A DNA stretch of 64,000 nt from Flavobacteriales bacterium (GCA_016715995.1 JADJXF010000013.1:62001-126000), one strand, 5' to 3'. Shown: positions 44,467 through 53,235, numbered from the stretch's first letter. Notes: generated by a model from the sequence alone, not told the origin. A program made the numbers and translations.

Positions 44467-46899
44467 ATGATGAAGCACCGTTACCCGACCATCATAGCCG
44501 CCGCCCTGTATCTCGCATCCGCCAACGACGCATTTACCACCGAGGCCCCGGGCGACCACCTTGCGGACCACCGTTCCTTGTGGCGTGAGAAGCCGCTGGC
44601 CTTCGAGGAGAACAAGGGGCAGGTGCTTACCCTGGAAGGGGAAGCGGCTCCCTATGTGCGGTATCGGCTTGCACAGGGCAACACGCACATCTTCCTGCTG
44701 AATAACGGCATCGCCTTCCAGTTCAACCGGCACCATGCGAATGCCCTTGCGGCTGCGGAGCGTATGGATGGAACGGTCTTGAGCGCGGCCGTGATGGAGC
44801 CCGGCACTGAACTGCTGGAGACCTACCGCATGGACATGCTGCTGGAAGGGGCCAACCCCCACCCGCGCATCAGCACCGAAGGGCGTAGCCGGGATCGTGT
44901 GCACTACAACACCACATCGCAAGCATCAGCGCTGGCGGTACACGCGTTCACGAAGGTGACCTATCATGAGGTGTGGCCCGGCATCGATTGGGTGGTGTAT
45001 ACCACCGAGAAGGGGATGAAGTACGATCTGGTGGTACATCCGGGAGCCGATCCGGGGCGGATCGCCTTGCGTTTCAAGCATCATGACGAATTATACGTGG
45101 ATGCACAGGGGCGCTTGATCCATGGCAATCCACTGGGGCGGTTCACGGAGGAGAGGCCCGTGAGTTTCCAGAACGGCAAGGCGATAGCCACCCGTTTCCG
45201 GCTCGAAGGGGACCTGTTGCGATTCGACCTGGCCGCCTATGACAAGGACCAGACCCTGACGATCGATCCGGATCGCATCTGGGCAACGTATTTCGGCGGG
45301 GAAGCCTTCGATTCCGTCAACGATATCGGGATATCCCCCGATGGACGGATCATCTTGAGCGGACAGACCAGCAGTACCACGGGGATCGCCAGCGGGGGCC
45401 ACCAAAGCACCTACGCAGGCAATAGCGATGGATTCGTAGCAGCATTCGACGCGGATGGCGCACCGCTGTGGAGGACGTATTTCGGTGGTACGGGGTATGA
45501 AAACGTCGTGAGGAACGCCGTATCACTGAACGGTGAGATCTATTTGGCCGGCCATACGAGCTCGACCGGATGGACGGCATTGAACGGCCACCAGAGCACG
45601 TTTGGCGGCGGCACCTATGATGCATTCCTCGTGAAGTTCGATGCGGACGGTGCGCTCCAGTGGGGCACCTATTACGGGGGCTCGGAACTGGACCAAGCGT
45701 ACAACTGTACGGTGGATGCGGAAGGCCAGGTCTACCTGGTCGGATTCACGGCTTCCACGAGCGCCATAAGCACGGGATGGTACCAGGCGACTTACGGCGG
45801 CGGGCTTAGAGATGCCTTCCTGGTAAAATTCGGACCGGATGGTGCGCGGCAGTGGGGAACCTACTATGGCGGTGAGGGTGAGGACATGTTCCGTGATCTT
45901 GCCGTGGACGAGGATGGTAACATCCACGCTATCGGATCCACCTTCTCCACGACCGGCGTTGCTGCGGGTGGCCACCAGAACACCTTCGGTGGAGGTGGCA
46001 CCCCATGGGACGGATTGGTGGTGAAGTTCACCGCGAACGGGACCCGGCAATGGGGAACCTATTATGGTGGCTCGGGCAGCGACGAGTTGACCGCCATCGC
46101 CCTGGACGGTGGCGATATCTACGTATGCGGTGCCACATCGACCGCTACGAATATGGCAGCCAACGGTCAACAGAACGTTTACGGCGGCGGCACCCTCGAC
46201 GCGCTGCTGATCAAGTTCGCACCGGATGGGACAAGGACATGGGCCACCTATCTCGGAGGTAGTGCCTTCGAGCTGGGATACAACCTGGCGCTGGACCAAT
46301 CAGCAAGCCCCCATGCGGTGTATCTCTCCGGATGGACAGCCTCCTCCACGGCGATAGCCTCAGACGGTTTCCAGGAGGCATATGGAGGTGGCGTATCGGA
46401 CGCTTACCTGGCCAAGTACGGCCATGATGGTACCCGGTTGTGGGCCACCTATTATGGTGGAGCCTTGACCGAACAGGGGGTGAGCTGTGCAGTTGACCCG
46501 CAAGGGTATGTGTACCTTGTGGGGAGTACGACAAGCACCTCGGGGATCGCTGAGAGCGGCTTCCAGACCACCTATGGAGGGGGCACTTATGATGGCTACG
46601 TGGCCAAGTTCCATGGTACGGCCACGGCGCTTGCGGAACACCTTGAACAAGCCGCCCTGGCCGTTCGGCCCAACCCCGCCACCAACGAGCTGTGGGTCGG
46701 CACCGGGCTGGAGCACACGCCCCCTGCGCGGTTGGTGATCCGGGACCTGACCGGGCGCCTGGTGGAGGAACGGTCGCGGGCTGTGCCGTACCACGCGGGA
46801 GCGTTCCGAATGGACATCGGCCACCTGGTTCCGGGCACCTACGTTGTGGAGGTGCAGTTGGAGCAGCGGCGCCTTACCGCCCGGTTCGTGAAGGAGTAG
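44467..46899 (+). CDS. SBBP-repeat beta-propeller surface protein with T9SS sorting domain
   Basis: 810 aa from ATG 44467 (ATG 44470 or 44452 are alternatives). Signal peptide to ~23. An N-terminal module to about 265 (FEENKGQVL, HYNTTSQASALAVHAFTKVTY, VWPGIDWVVYTTEKGMKYDLVV) is the conserved extension of SBBP proteins. Residues ~275-735 are seven or eight ~60-residue propeller repeats, each with an ATYFGG / WGTYYGG strand and an F(V/L)xKFDxxG pattern. The last ~80 residues are a type A T9SS domain (LAVRPNPATNELWV, RDLTGRLVEE, GTYVVEVQL, ARFVKE). Secreted or surface protein of unknown ligand. No operon partner is visible. Confidence 0.85.
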   Translation: MMKHRYPTIIAAALYLASANDAFTTEAPGDHLADHRSLWREKPLAFEENKGQVLTLEGEAAPYVRYRLAQGNTHIFLLNNGIAFQFNRHHANALAAAERMDGTVLSAAVMEPGTELLETYRMDMLLEGANPHPRISTEGRSRDRVHYNTTSQASALAVHAFTKVTYHEVWPGIDWVVYTTEKGMKYDLVVHPGADPGRIALRFKHHDELYVDAQGRLIHGNPLGRFTEERPVSFQNGKAIATRFRLEGDLLRFDLAAYDKDQTLTIDPDRIWATYFGGEAFDSVNDIGISPDGRIILSGQTSSTTGIASGGHQSTYAGNSDGFVAAFDADGAPLWRTYFGGTGYENVVRNAVSLNGEIYLAGHTSSTGWTALNGHQSTFGGGTYDAFLVKFDADGALQWGTYYGGSELDQAYNCTVDAEGQVYLVGFTASTSAISTGWYQATYGGGLRDAFLVKFGPDGARQWGTYYGGEGEDMFRDLAVDEDGNIHAIGSTFSTTGVAAGGHQNTFGGGGTPWDGLVVKFTANGTRQWGTYYGGSGSDELTAIALDGGDIYVCGATSTATNMAANGQQNVYGGGTLDALLIKFAPDGTRTWATYLGGSAFELGYNLALDQSASPHAVYLSGWTASSTAIASDGFQEAYGGGVSDAYLAKYGHDGTRLWATYYGGALTEQGVSCAVDPQGYVYLVGSTTSTSGIAESGFQTTYGGGTYDGYVAKFHGTATALAEHLEQAALAVRPNPATNELWVGTGLEHTPPARLVIRDLTGRLVEERSRAVPYHAGAFRMDIGHLVPGTYVVEVQLEQRRLTARFVKE

Positions 46900-46995
46900 C
46901 TCGGGATCGATAGGCGCGTGCCCGCGAGGGACCGTAATGCCTAGAGGGCATCGTGATCGCGCTACGGCCACTACTTCCTACCAGCCCCAATTCGC

Positions 46996-47178
46996 TCAGT
47001 GTGCCACCACGAATCGTGTGCTCATCGGTCCAGCAGCGCGTTGATCGGGGAAGAACGCCAGCACGTAGCTGCCGTCGGAGAATGGTCCGGTGTCAAGTGA
47101 TAGATCATGGCTCATCGTCCTGGTCTGGTACACAAGCCAACCGTTGATCGCGCAAACCTCAACAACCAGCACGAGCGG
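46996..47178 (-). pseudogene. Orphan T9SS type A sorting-domain fragment
   Basis: On the minus strand the frame ending in TGA at 46996-46998 reads ...INGWLVYQTRTMSHDL...GPFSDGSYVLAFFPDQ...STRFVVAH, the C-terminal signature of a T9SS type A domain (GxxVY strand, DGSYVL, FVV end). There is no start, signal peptide or passenger upstream; the frame runs into the degenerate copy of the 35-residue peptide gene. It looks like the tail of a lost T9SS cargo gene, cut by the duplication or deletion that made this locus. Confidence 0.6.
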
Positions 47179-47286
47179 ATGAGAACCTTTTTGGTGCGTT
47201 AGAGCAAGGGGCGTCGGTCCATTGAAGTGAACTGGATGATCCCGGTGATCGCGATCCTATGCATTGGATTGTTGCTCTTCTATTGA
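47145..47286 (+). pseudogene. Degenerate second copy of the 35-residue membrane-peptide gene
   Basis: Same 108-base frame as at 44008 (47179-47286), with upstream similarity starting near GATCGCGCAAAC at 47145. Codon 8 is TAG where the first copy has TGG, and P14S, L22P and a few other changes follow. No in-frame start downstream would restore the membrane helix with its basic head. The matching upstream block in the first copy starts near 43972. Confidence 0.6.
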
Positions 47287-47337
47287 TCTCTCTCGCGTCC
47301 GATGGCCAACCGGCCTGATTGCCGCTTTTGCATCGGA

Positions 47338-47377
47338 AAAGAGAAACCCCCGGACATCCGTCCGGGGGTTTCTCTTT
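47338..47377. terminator. Strong bidirectional terminator
   Basis: An 18-bp stem, AAAGAGAAACCCCCGGAC paired to its complement ending in GTTTCTCTTT, with a four-base loop ATCC. T-runs flank it on both strands. It ends the leftward pair of disordered-protein genes (last stop at 47418) and any rightward transcript from the 47.2 kb pseudogene. Confidence 0.85.
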
Positions 47378-47417
47378 CAAGTCGTGTGGCTTCAGAACCT
47401 ATGTCGATCCCTTTGCT

Positions 47418-47771
47418 TCAGATCTTCCGTTGATTCCTCTGCGCATCATCGCTGGTGCTGCCACGGTCCACGCCATGCTCCTTGTGATCGGCGTTGGGCG
47501 CGCTGCGGTCTACATCGTCGTCGTGCTGGCGGCCCTGGCCATCGAAGCCATCGCTGCCGCTGGTGATGTCCCGTCCGTGATTCGGTACTGCGCTGTCGCT
47601 CTTGCGCGCCGGTCCGCGGCGGTCATCATTGGCCTCGGGGTGCGAGCTGGCGTTCCCGCCTTGGTTGACTGAGCGCGTGGATCCCATTTCTGGCGTGTTC
47701 GTGGTGGCGCCTTTGTTGGCCTTGTCCGTCCTCTTGTCCGCGGATGGATCAGGGAGATTCTTGTTCGTCAT
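47418..47771 (-). CDS. Hydrophilin-like disordered protein
   Basis: 117 aa from ATG 47771; the open frame continues 54 codons upstream but there it overlaps the neighbouring gene and becomes Arg/Pro-rich noise. Rich in Asp, Asn, Lys, Arg and Gly (for example NKGATTNTPEMGSTRS, PNHGRDITSGSDGFD, HKEHGVDRGSTSDD) without a hydrophobic core. Composition matches the two other disordered proteins of the island. It starts four bases after the stop of the gene at 47776-47973, so they form a two-gene unit ended by the terminator at 47338-47377. Confidence 0.55.
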   Translation of the reverse strand: MTNKNLPDPSADKRTDKANKGATTNTPEMGSTRSVNQGGNASSHPEANDDRRGPARKSDSAVPNHGRDITSGSDGFDGQGRQHDDDVDRSAPNADHKEHGVDRGSTSDDAQRNQRKI

Positions 47772-47775
47772 GGTG

Positions 47776-47973
47776 CTATTTGTTCTTGGGGTTCTTGATG
47801 TCGCCCGTGCTCTTCTTATTCGCCTCGGCCTTGGTGGCATCAGCGGAACGCTCATCCTTGGAGTTTCCGCTCCGTTTGTTGTCCGGGCCATTGCTCGCGT
47901 TCTTCCCGCTCTTGGCTGTGGCAGTGCCGCCATCCGCTTTCTTGGTGCTGTCGTCCTTCTTCATGGTGTTCAT
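47776..47973 (-). CDS. Short lysine-rich disordered protein
   Basis: 65 aa from ATG 47973 (ATG 47964 also possible). Nearly all Lys, Asp, Ser, Asn, Thr, Gly and Ala: TKKADGGTATAKSGKN, SNGPDNKRSGNSKDER, ATKAEANKKSTGD. No aromatic residue, no hydrophobic segment. Likely a hydrophilin or DNA/RNA-compatible solute-type protein, inferred from composition only. First gene of the leftward two-gene unit. Confidence 0.5.
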   Translation of the reverse strand: MNTMKKDDSTKKADGGTATAKSGKNASNGPDNKRSGNSKDERSADATKAEANKKSTGDIKNPKNK

Positions 47974-48203
47974 GTTGTTGGGGTTTAAGAGTTCACCGGA
48001 TTCCGGCAAGTGCTGCGCCGCGCTGCTCGCGCGGTGCGATTCATACCAGCACCAGCGCCAAGAGGCGCGTAAACGTTGGAGAGCATGCGTCCAGACCTGA
48101 TCATCCCCGTGCATTCAACCCCGATCGGACACGCGCGACGAGGAACCACATGCCCCAATCGCGCAGGACCTGCCCCGGTCGCGATGCTATCACACCTAAG
48201 CAA

Positions 48204-50252
48204 TCACCGGTTGGGCGATCCGTCGGGTCTCGCCTCGGCCACGATGGTGTGCAGATCGGCGGCAGCGATGGGTTTCACCAGGTGGTGATCGAAGCCCGCT
48301 TCGCTGCTCCGTATGCGGTCTTCCGCCTGTCCCCATCCGCTCAGCGCCACCAACGTTGCAGAGGCGCCCCAGGTTGTCTCCCGCATCCGCGTGCAGGCGT
48401 TATATCCGTCCATCACAGGCATGCCCAGGTCCATGAGCACGACGTTGGGCAGCAGTTCATCTCCTTCCTCCAGCGCTTGCATGCCGTTGTGCGCCACGCG
48501 CACCTCATGGCCGAAGCGGCTCAGCAACATGGCCATCATGTTGGCGGCGTCCTCGTTGTCGTCCACGATCAAGATGCGCAAGGGGGCCTGCTTGGCCTTC
48601 TGGTCTTCTTGCAGCGTGGAGGCTGTTGCCGGCGCTTCGCGTGGTGGGGCCAGCGGCAGGGTCACCATGAAACTGCTGCCTTTGCCAAGCCCATCCGAGC
48701 GCGCTTCGATCCGGCCGCCGTGCATGCCCACAAGGTGCTTCACGATGTTAAGGCCGATGCCCAGGCCGCCTTGCACGCGATCGTTGGCGCGCTCCACCTG
48801 TGCGAACATGTCGAAGACCTTCACGAGCTGATCGGGCGCAATGCCGATGCCGTTATCCTCGACCGCGATGCGGACTTCGTGCGCGTCCACCACGGTGCGC
48901 ACGGTGATGATCCCACCGCGATCGGTGTATTTCGCGGCGTTGTTCAACAGGTTGGCGAAGACCTGCGTCAGCCGCATGATATCCCCTTCCACCCGGATGG
49001 GTGCGTCAGCGAACTCCTGCACCAGGTCGTGGTCCTGCCGTTCGATCAGCGGGCGGCTGGTCTCCACCGCTTGGTCCAGCGCATCGCGCAGGTCCACCTG
49101 TGCCAGCTGCAGATCAACGGTGCCGCGCGAGATGCGGCTGAGGTCCATCAGTTCATCGATCAGCCGCACCATCTGGTCAAGCTGCCGTTTCATCATGCCG
49201 TGCGCCTGGTCCCAGGTGGCCTTGTCCTGTTCGGCGAGCGAGAGCAGCTCGAGTCCGTTGCGCAAGGGTGCGAGCGGATTGCGCAGCTCGTGCGCGAGCG
49301 TGGCCAGGAACTCGCTCTTGCGGCGGTCGGCCTGATGCAGCGATTCCTGCGCCTCCTTCAAGGTGCTGATGTCATAGAAATAGCACACCACGCCGAATTC
49401 GCCATCGGGCAGGGTGATGCGCTCGATCCGCCAATCGTATGACTCCCTTGCGTTGATGTCGCGACGTTGTTCGTTGGTGTCAGGGCTGGAGAAGGGTGTT
49501 CCGGTGAGGAGGGTATCGCGGAAGTGCGCGATCACCTCGCTCGCGAAGGGGTCGGCCCAGAGCACGTGAATGGCTTCCGCGAAGTCACGACCGATCAAGG
49601 GGTTCACATGGGCGAAAACGGCCCGCGCCGCTGCATTCACCTGCTGGATGCGCGACCGTGCATCAACCACATAGATGCCGAACGGGGCGTTCTCGATCAG
49701 GCTGAAGAAGGTCGCGTGGTTGCGGCGCAGAAGGTCCTGCGCCAGCTCGCGCTCGTTGATCACCTCGGTCAATCGCCGGTTCAGGCGATCGGCCACATCG
49801 GTGAGCTCGTGCTGCTGCACCGAGCTGATCAGCAGGGCCTCGTTGATGGCGGAGCTCATCCTACGGAACGCATCGGTCTCCGTGACCTGGATCATGAGGC
49901 CGCTGAGGCGCGCATGCCCGGCATCGATGGGCCAGCAGGTGAAGGCCCCGTAGTACGTGTTCGCTTCATCGCCTTCCACGAACACATGGGCTTCGCCCTC
50001 GCCCGTGCGCAGCACGCGGTCGAGCAGAGCGATGGAACGGAGGCTCTGCGGGAAGAGATCCTCGAAGGGCCGGCCGATCAGCTGTTCTTCGCTCTTGCCG
50101 AGCAAGGCGCAGAAGGCCGGGTTGATGGACCAAACCAAATGATCCGGGCCTTCCACTTGTGCCATGGGTAAGGGCGCATTCTCCATGACCGCCTGGAGCA
50201 CGCTTTGTTCGAGCGCCTGCTTGCCAGTGCCATTGGGTGCTTCCGTGCTCAT
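48204..50252 (-). CDS. Hybrid sensor histidine kinase with two PAS domains and a receiver domain
   Basis: 682 aa, no membrane segment, so a soluble cytoplasmic sensor. PAS 1 at about 18-128 and PAS 2 at about 178-298 with a short coiled coil between; HisKA with His321 in FLATLAHELRNPL; HATPase with NAAKYTDRGG, DNGIGI and GLGIGLNIV; C-terminal REC with VDDNEDAAN and the phosphoacceptor Asp608 in VLMDLGMPVMDG, and the VKPI end. Layout is that of a phosphorelay kinase ending in its own receiver. Directly downstream (four bases) of the KaiC-like gene, so the two are co-transcribed; KaiC-like ATPases and PAS kinases are a known pairing in bacteria. Confidence 0.93.
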   Translation of the reverse strand: MSTEAPNGTGKQALEQSVLQAVMENAPLPMAQVEGPDHLVWSINPAFCALLGKSEEQLIGRPFEDLFPQSLRSIALLDRVLRTGEGEAHVFVEGDEANTYYGAFTCWPIDAGHARLSGLMIQVTETDAFRRMSSAINEALLISSVQQHELTDVADRLNRRLTEVINERELAQDLLRRNHATFFSLIENAPFGIYVVDARSRIQQVNAAARAVFAHVNPLIGRDFAEAIHVLWADPFASEVIAHFRDTLLTGTPFSSPDTNEQRRDINARESYDWRIERITLPDGEFGVVCYFYDISTLKEAQESLHQADRRKSEFLATLAHELRNPLAPLRNGLELLSLAEQDKATWDQAHGMMKRQLDQMVRLIDELMDLSRISRGTVDLQLAQVDLRDALDQAVETSRPLIERQDHDLVQEFADAPIRVEGDIMRLTQVFANLLNNAAKYTDRGGIITVRTVVDAHEVRIAVEDNGIGIAPDQLVKVFDMFAQVERANDRVQGGLGIGLNIVKHLVGMHGGRIEARSDGLGKGSSFMVTLPLAPPREAPATASTLQEDQKAKQAPLRILIVDDNEDAANMMAMLLSRFGHEVRVAHNGMQALEEGDELLPNVVLMDLGMPVMDGYNACTRMRETTWGASATLVALSGWGQAEDRIRSSEAGFDHHLVKPIAAADLHTIVAEARPDGSPNR

Positions 50253-50256
50253 GGCT

Positions 50257-51051
50257 TCAGTCCAGGGCCGAACGCACCGGAATACCGGTGGTCAATGCGC
50301 CCAAGCCCTCGAGCCCACCCGTCTTCAGCGCGATACCCTGGGCGGTGACGTCGTATTCGCGGATGACCTTGCTGTGATCGCCGCCACGCATCTTCGACAC
50401 CATGAGGATCTTGCGCAGCGCACCGTCGATCTCCACATAGCGAAGGCGGATGATGTCGTCGGTGAGGAAGGAGATGCTGTAGTTGCTCGCTGGCGGCTTC
50501 ACGAAGGATTCCTCCAGCATCAATGTGCTCATGATGGTAACGCCATGGCCGGTGAGCGCCACGAACATGCGGTAGAGCGACTCTTCGAAATCCTCCCGGA
50601 AATCGGGCGCGAGCGCGCGCTCGAAACCGGCGAGCGAGTCGATCACCAAGCGCTTCGCGCCCACGCGCCTCACGGCTTTCATGATCTCGAAGAGCGCCTC
50701 GTCCACCGTCAGGTCCAAGGGCCGCAGGTACAGGATCTCGAGCTTGCCGTTCGTGCGCGAGGTGTCCAGGTCCAGTCCGAAGGTGTTCGCGCGGGAGGCG
50801 TATTCAGCGGGCCGCTCCTCGAACACGGCGATGATGGCCGCTTCGCCTTGTCGCAGGCCCTCAGCGATGAACTGGGTGCAGAGGATCGACTTTCCGGTGC
50901 CGCTCGCGCCGGCCACAAGGATGCTGTCGCCCTCCGGGACGTCGGCCGCCTGGATTCGCCGAAACCCTTGTCCCGCAAGCCTCTTCGCGTGATTCGCACA
51001 CTGCCCGCACATCCCCGGCACCGGATCCGTGAATGCGGGGCCGCCACCCAT
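50257..51051 (-). CDS. KaiC-like RecA-fold ATPase, probably N-terminally truncated
   Basis: 264 aa from ATG 51051 (ATG 51012 possible). Walker A GASGTGKS at 48-55, the FEERPAEY strand, GAKRLVIDSLAGFERAL (Walker B) and the C-terminal ISFLTDDIIRLRYVEIDGALRKILMVSKMRG block are those of the second ATPase domain of two-domain KaiC-like proteins. The first domain and the TGIxGLDxxLGGG entry to the second are missing; the sequence jumps from GFRRIQ to AADVPEGDS. Upstream lies a divergent gene, so the missing half is not nearby. Could be a working single-domain form or a decayed gene; the ATPase core is intact. Confidence 0.75.
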   Translation of the reverse strand: MGGGPAFTDPVPGMCGQCANHAKRLAGQGFRRIQAADVPEGDSILVAGASGTGKSILCTQFIAEGLRQGEAAIIAVFEERPAEYASRANTFGLDLDTSRTNGKLEILYLRPLDLTVDEALFEIMKAVRRVGAKRLVIDSLAGFERALAPDFREDFEESLYRMFVALTGHGVTIMSTLMLEESFVKPPASNYSISFLTDDIIRLRYVEIDGALRKILMVSKMRGGDHSKVIREYDVTAQGIALKTGGLEGLGALTTGIPVRSALD

Positions 51052-51087
51052 TCCGTTCGACACGGACAACCCTAAAACCACCACATC

Positions 51088-51984
51088 ATGAGCACTCCAA
51101 CCTGTCCCCGGCGTTTCGCGAAGCAGGCGCGCCCGATGATTCTGGCGCTCGCTGCCGCATTCATGCTCGCTGCTTGCGAGAGCGGCCCCTCTGAGGGCGA
51201 ACTGGCCGCGCGTGCTGAAACCGAGAAGCTGAAGGACCAGCTTCAGAGCCGCGATTCCCTCATCGGTGAGATGTCGGTGTCGTTCGATGAGATAGAGAAG
51301 AGCATCGCGATGATGGACCATCGCGAGATGATCCTGGGAGAGATCACGACCGGGGAGATGGACATCGACAAGCGCAAGAAGGTCGTTCGGGACCTTCAGC
51401 TCATGAACGGCTTGATGCAGGAGAGCCGCGACCGCATCGCCGAGCTCACAAAGCGACTGGATAGGAGCAAGATCGAGGCGAGCGGACTGCGCAAGAAGCT
51501 GAAGGAGCTGGACGCGATGCTCGCTTCGCGCGATTCCTCAATCTCGATCATGAAGGATGGATTGTTGGCAAAGGACTTCCAGATCGAACAGGTGAACACG
51601 CAGCTTACAGCGATGGAGCTTGAAGTGGCCAAGCGCGAAGCCTTCATTGAGCAGCAGACCAACGAGATGAACGCGGCATGGTACGTGGTGGGGACGAGCA
51701 AGGAGCTCGAGGAGCGCGGTGTGGTGACCCGGACGGGCGGCATCATCGGCATTGGCAAGACCGCGCATATGAGCGGCGAGGTCCAACAAGGAGAATTCAA
51801 GCAAGTGGATGCGCGCCAAGTGACCAGGGTGCCCCTTAGCGCGAAGAAGGCGCGGTTGGTGAGCGAGCATCCCAAGGACAGCTACGCCATGGTGGAGGAA
51901 GGGGATCTGTTCGCCTATCTGGAGATCAAGGATCCGGCTTCGTTCTGGAAGTTGAGCCGATACATGGTGGTCGAGGTGAAGTGA
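51088..51984 (+). CDS. Coiled-coil lipoprotein
   Basis: 298 aa. Signal peptide with a lipobox LAAC (Cys30). Residues ~35-200 are a long coiled coil (EGELAARAETEKLKDQLQSRDS, SRDRIAELTKRLDRSKIEAS, LRKKLKELDAMLASRDSS). The C-terminal ~90 residues form a small beta-rich domain (WYVVGTSKELEERGVV, HPKDSYAMVEEGDLFAYLEI). The layout is that of Bacteroidota proteins often labelled as chromosome-partition proteins, but the signal makes it a periplasm-facing lipoprotein. Monocistronic, with a strong terminator after it. Confidence 0.75.
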   Translation: MSTPTCPRRFAKQARPMILALAAAFMLAACESGPSEGELAARAETEKLKDQLQSRDSLIGEMSVSFDEIEKSIAMMDHREMILGEITTGEMDIDKRKKVVRDLQLMNGLMQESRDRIAELTKRLDRSKIEASGLRKKLKELDAMLASRDSSISIMKDGLLAKDFQIEQVNTQLTAMELEVAKREAFIEQQTNEMNAAWYVVGTSKELEERGVVTRTGGIIGIGKTAHMSGEVQQGEFKQVDARQVTRVPLSAKKARLVSEHPKDSYAMVEEGDLFAYLEIKDPASFWKLSRYMVVEVK

Positions 51985-52005
51985 CCTTCAGCGGCCCCCA
52001 ACAAG

Positions 52006-52038
52006 GCAGCGCCCGGAGGGATCCGGGCGCTGCTCTGT
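52006..52038 (+). terminator. Rho-independent terminator after the coiled-coil lipoprotein
   Basis: Perfect 12-bp stem GCAGCGCCCGGA / TCCGGGCGCTGC with a four-base loop GGGA, followed by TCTGTT. Confidence 0.75.
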
Positions 52039-52131
52039 TGCATCGCTTGGTTTCGCGTTGGACCCTTTCGTTAGCACTCATGTCCTGCAGATGGTTTCAG
52101 CGCGCTTGGGCGAAGAGGCGCCGGAGGGCGC

Positions 52132-53235
52132 TCACCGCACGGCTTGCGTTCGCACTTCTGCACGAGAGGCGTGGTACTGCTGGCTAGCGGGAGCTATGGC
52201 TTGTTGCGTGCGTGGCCGTGAGGCGCGGTAGAAGTGCAACCAGCTTCGGCGCAGCAGAAGGCTCAGAGGCACCGGTTCATGCCCCATCTGTTGCAGCCGC
52301 GCGCTTAGCGGCCCGATCAACCGCACATGCCTCAGCAACTCGCGCCAGCACTGCCAGATGCTCCACGAAGGGTCATAGATGCTGCCCGGTTCACTGCTCA
52401 CGCCATTGAGCTCAATCACCGAGAAGCGGCCCGCCTGAAACGCCAATTCATCCTCTGCGCGCACATCCACCCGCCCGTAGCAGATGCCGTGCGCTTGTGC
52501 TAGGAGCCCGTTCAGCGCGGAAACTAGCTCGGGTGTGGCCAACTGGCTCGCATCATGGAAAATGGTCCCCCGGCAATGATTGCCGATCGGCTCAGCGACC
52601 ACCCGCTCGCCCTTCGCAGGAATGCGGCGCATGGCGTCGTGGTCCAGCGCCTCCAATCGAACAAGCTGTCGCCTGCCGCGATGCGTGCGCGCCAAGAGTT
52701 CCTTGATGCTGCTGGCTCCATCACCATCTATGGCAAGGAACCGCTTGCCACAAATCGACAGCAGCCGTGCGTGCCGCGTGACGGGATCAACGAGGAACAT
52801 CAGCGCAAACTCGTGCGGGCCCGGCGCCTTCGCCTGCAAGAGCATGTCGTGGCCCTTCTCGGTCAGAGCGCGTATTAGGCCACCCTCGTCGTGGACGACA
52901 GCGACGCCCTCCCCCCGCTCGCCCACATCGGGCTTCACGATCAACGGGAACGCGATGCCGGAAGCACGCCAGGCATCCAGCACCTGTTCGGTCGATGTCC
53001 TGGCTGCGATGACGTGGGTGGGCGGATAGCTTCCCGCTGGCAGCAGGGCATAGATGTCCTGCTTCCGCTCTCCGAAGAAGCCGCCCATGTCGATGCCCGG
53101 ATTGACGTTCGTGAAGAACGCAGCGCGCCACTGTCGCAGCGCTTGCCACAGATAGAAGGGCGCCACCGGGGCGTAGATGACCCACCACGGCCAGTACTCG
53201 TGGTTTAGGCGAACGGCCCAGCGCTGCGGGCTCAT
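52132..53235 (-). CDS. ATP-grasp ligase-like protein
   Basis: 367 aa. ATP-grasp core: PLIVKPDVGERGEGVAVVHD (phosphate loop), HDMLLQAKAPGPHEFALMF, and YGRVDVRAEDELAF...FSVIELNGVSSEPGS with the metal-ligand Glu and Asn of ELNG. Distant to D-Ala-D-Ala ligases; the substrate cannot be told. The C-terminal ~80 residues lack family motifs. Last gene of a leftward four-gene operon; its start overlaps the DinB stop by four bases (ATGA). The C-terminal end after LHFYRASRP is Gln/Ala-rich and looks unstructured. Confidence 0.75.
   Translation of the reverse strand: MSPQRWAVRLNHEYWPWWVIYAPVAPFYLWQALRQWRAAFFTNVNPGIDMGGFFGERKQDIYALLPAGSYPPTHVIAARTSTEQVLDAWRASGIAFPLIVKPDVGERGEGVAVVHDEGGLIRALTEKGHDMLLQAKAPGPHEFALMFLVDPVTRHARLLSICGKRFLAIDGDGASSIKELLARTHRGRRQLVRLEALDHDAMRRIPAKGERVVAEPIGNHCRGTIFHDASQLATPELVSALNGLLAQAHGICYGRVDVRAEDELAFQAGRFSVIELNGVSSEPGSIYDPSWSIWQCWRELLRHVRLIGPLSARLQQMGHEPVPLSLLLRRSWLHFYRASRPRTQQAIAPASQQYHASRAEVRTQAVR

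Noticed and set aside
45300..46620. Periodic repeated DNA that could suggest a repeat array
   Set aside because: The period (~180-200 bases) follows the ~60-residue SBBP protein repeats in one coding frame; it is not CRISPR or a mobile repeat.
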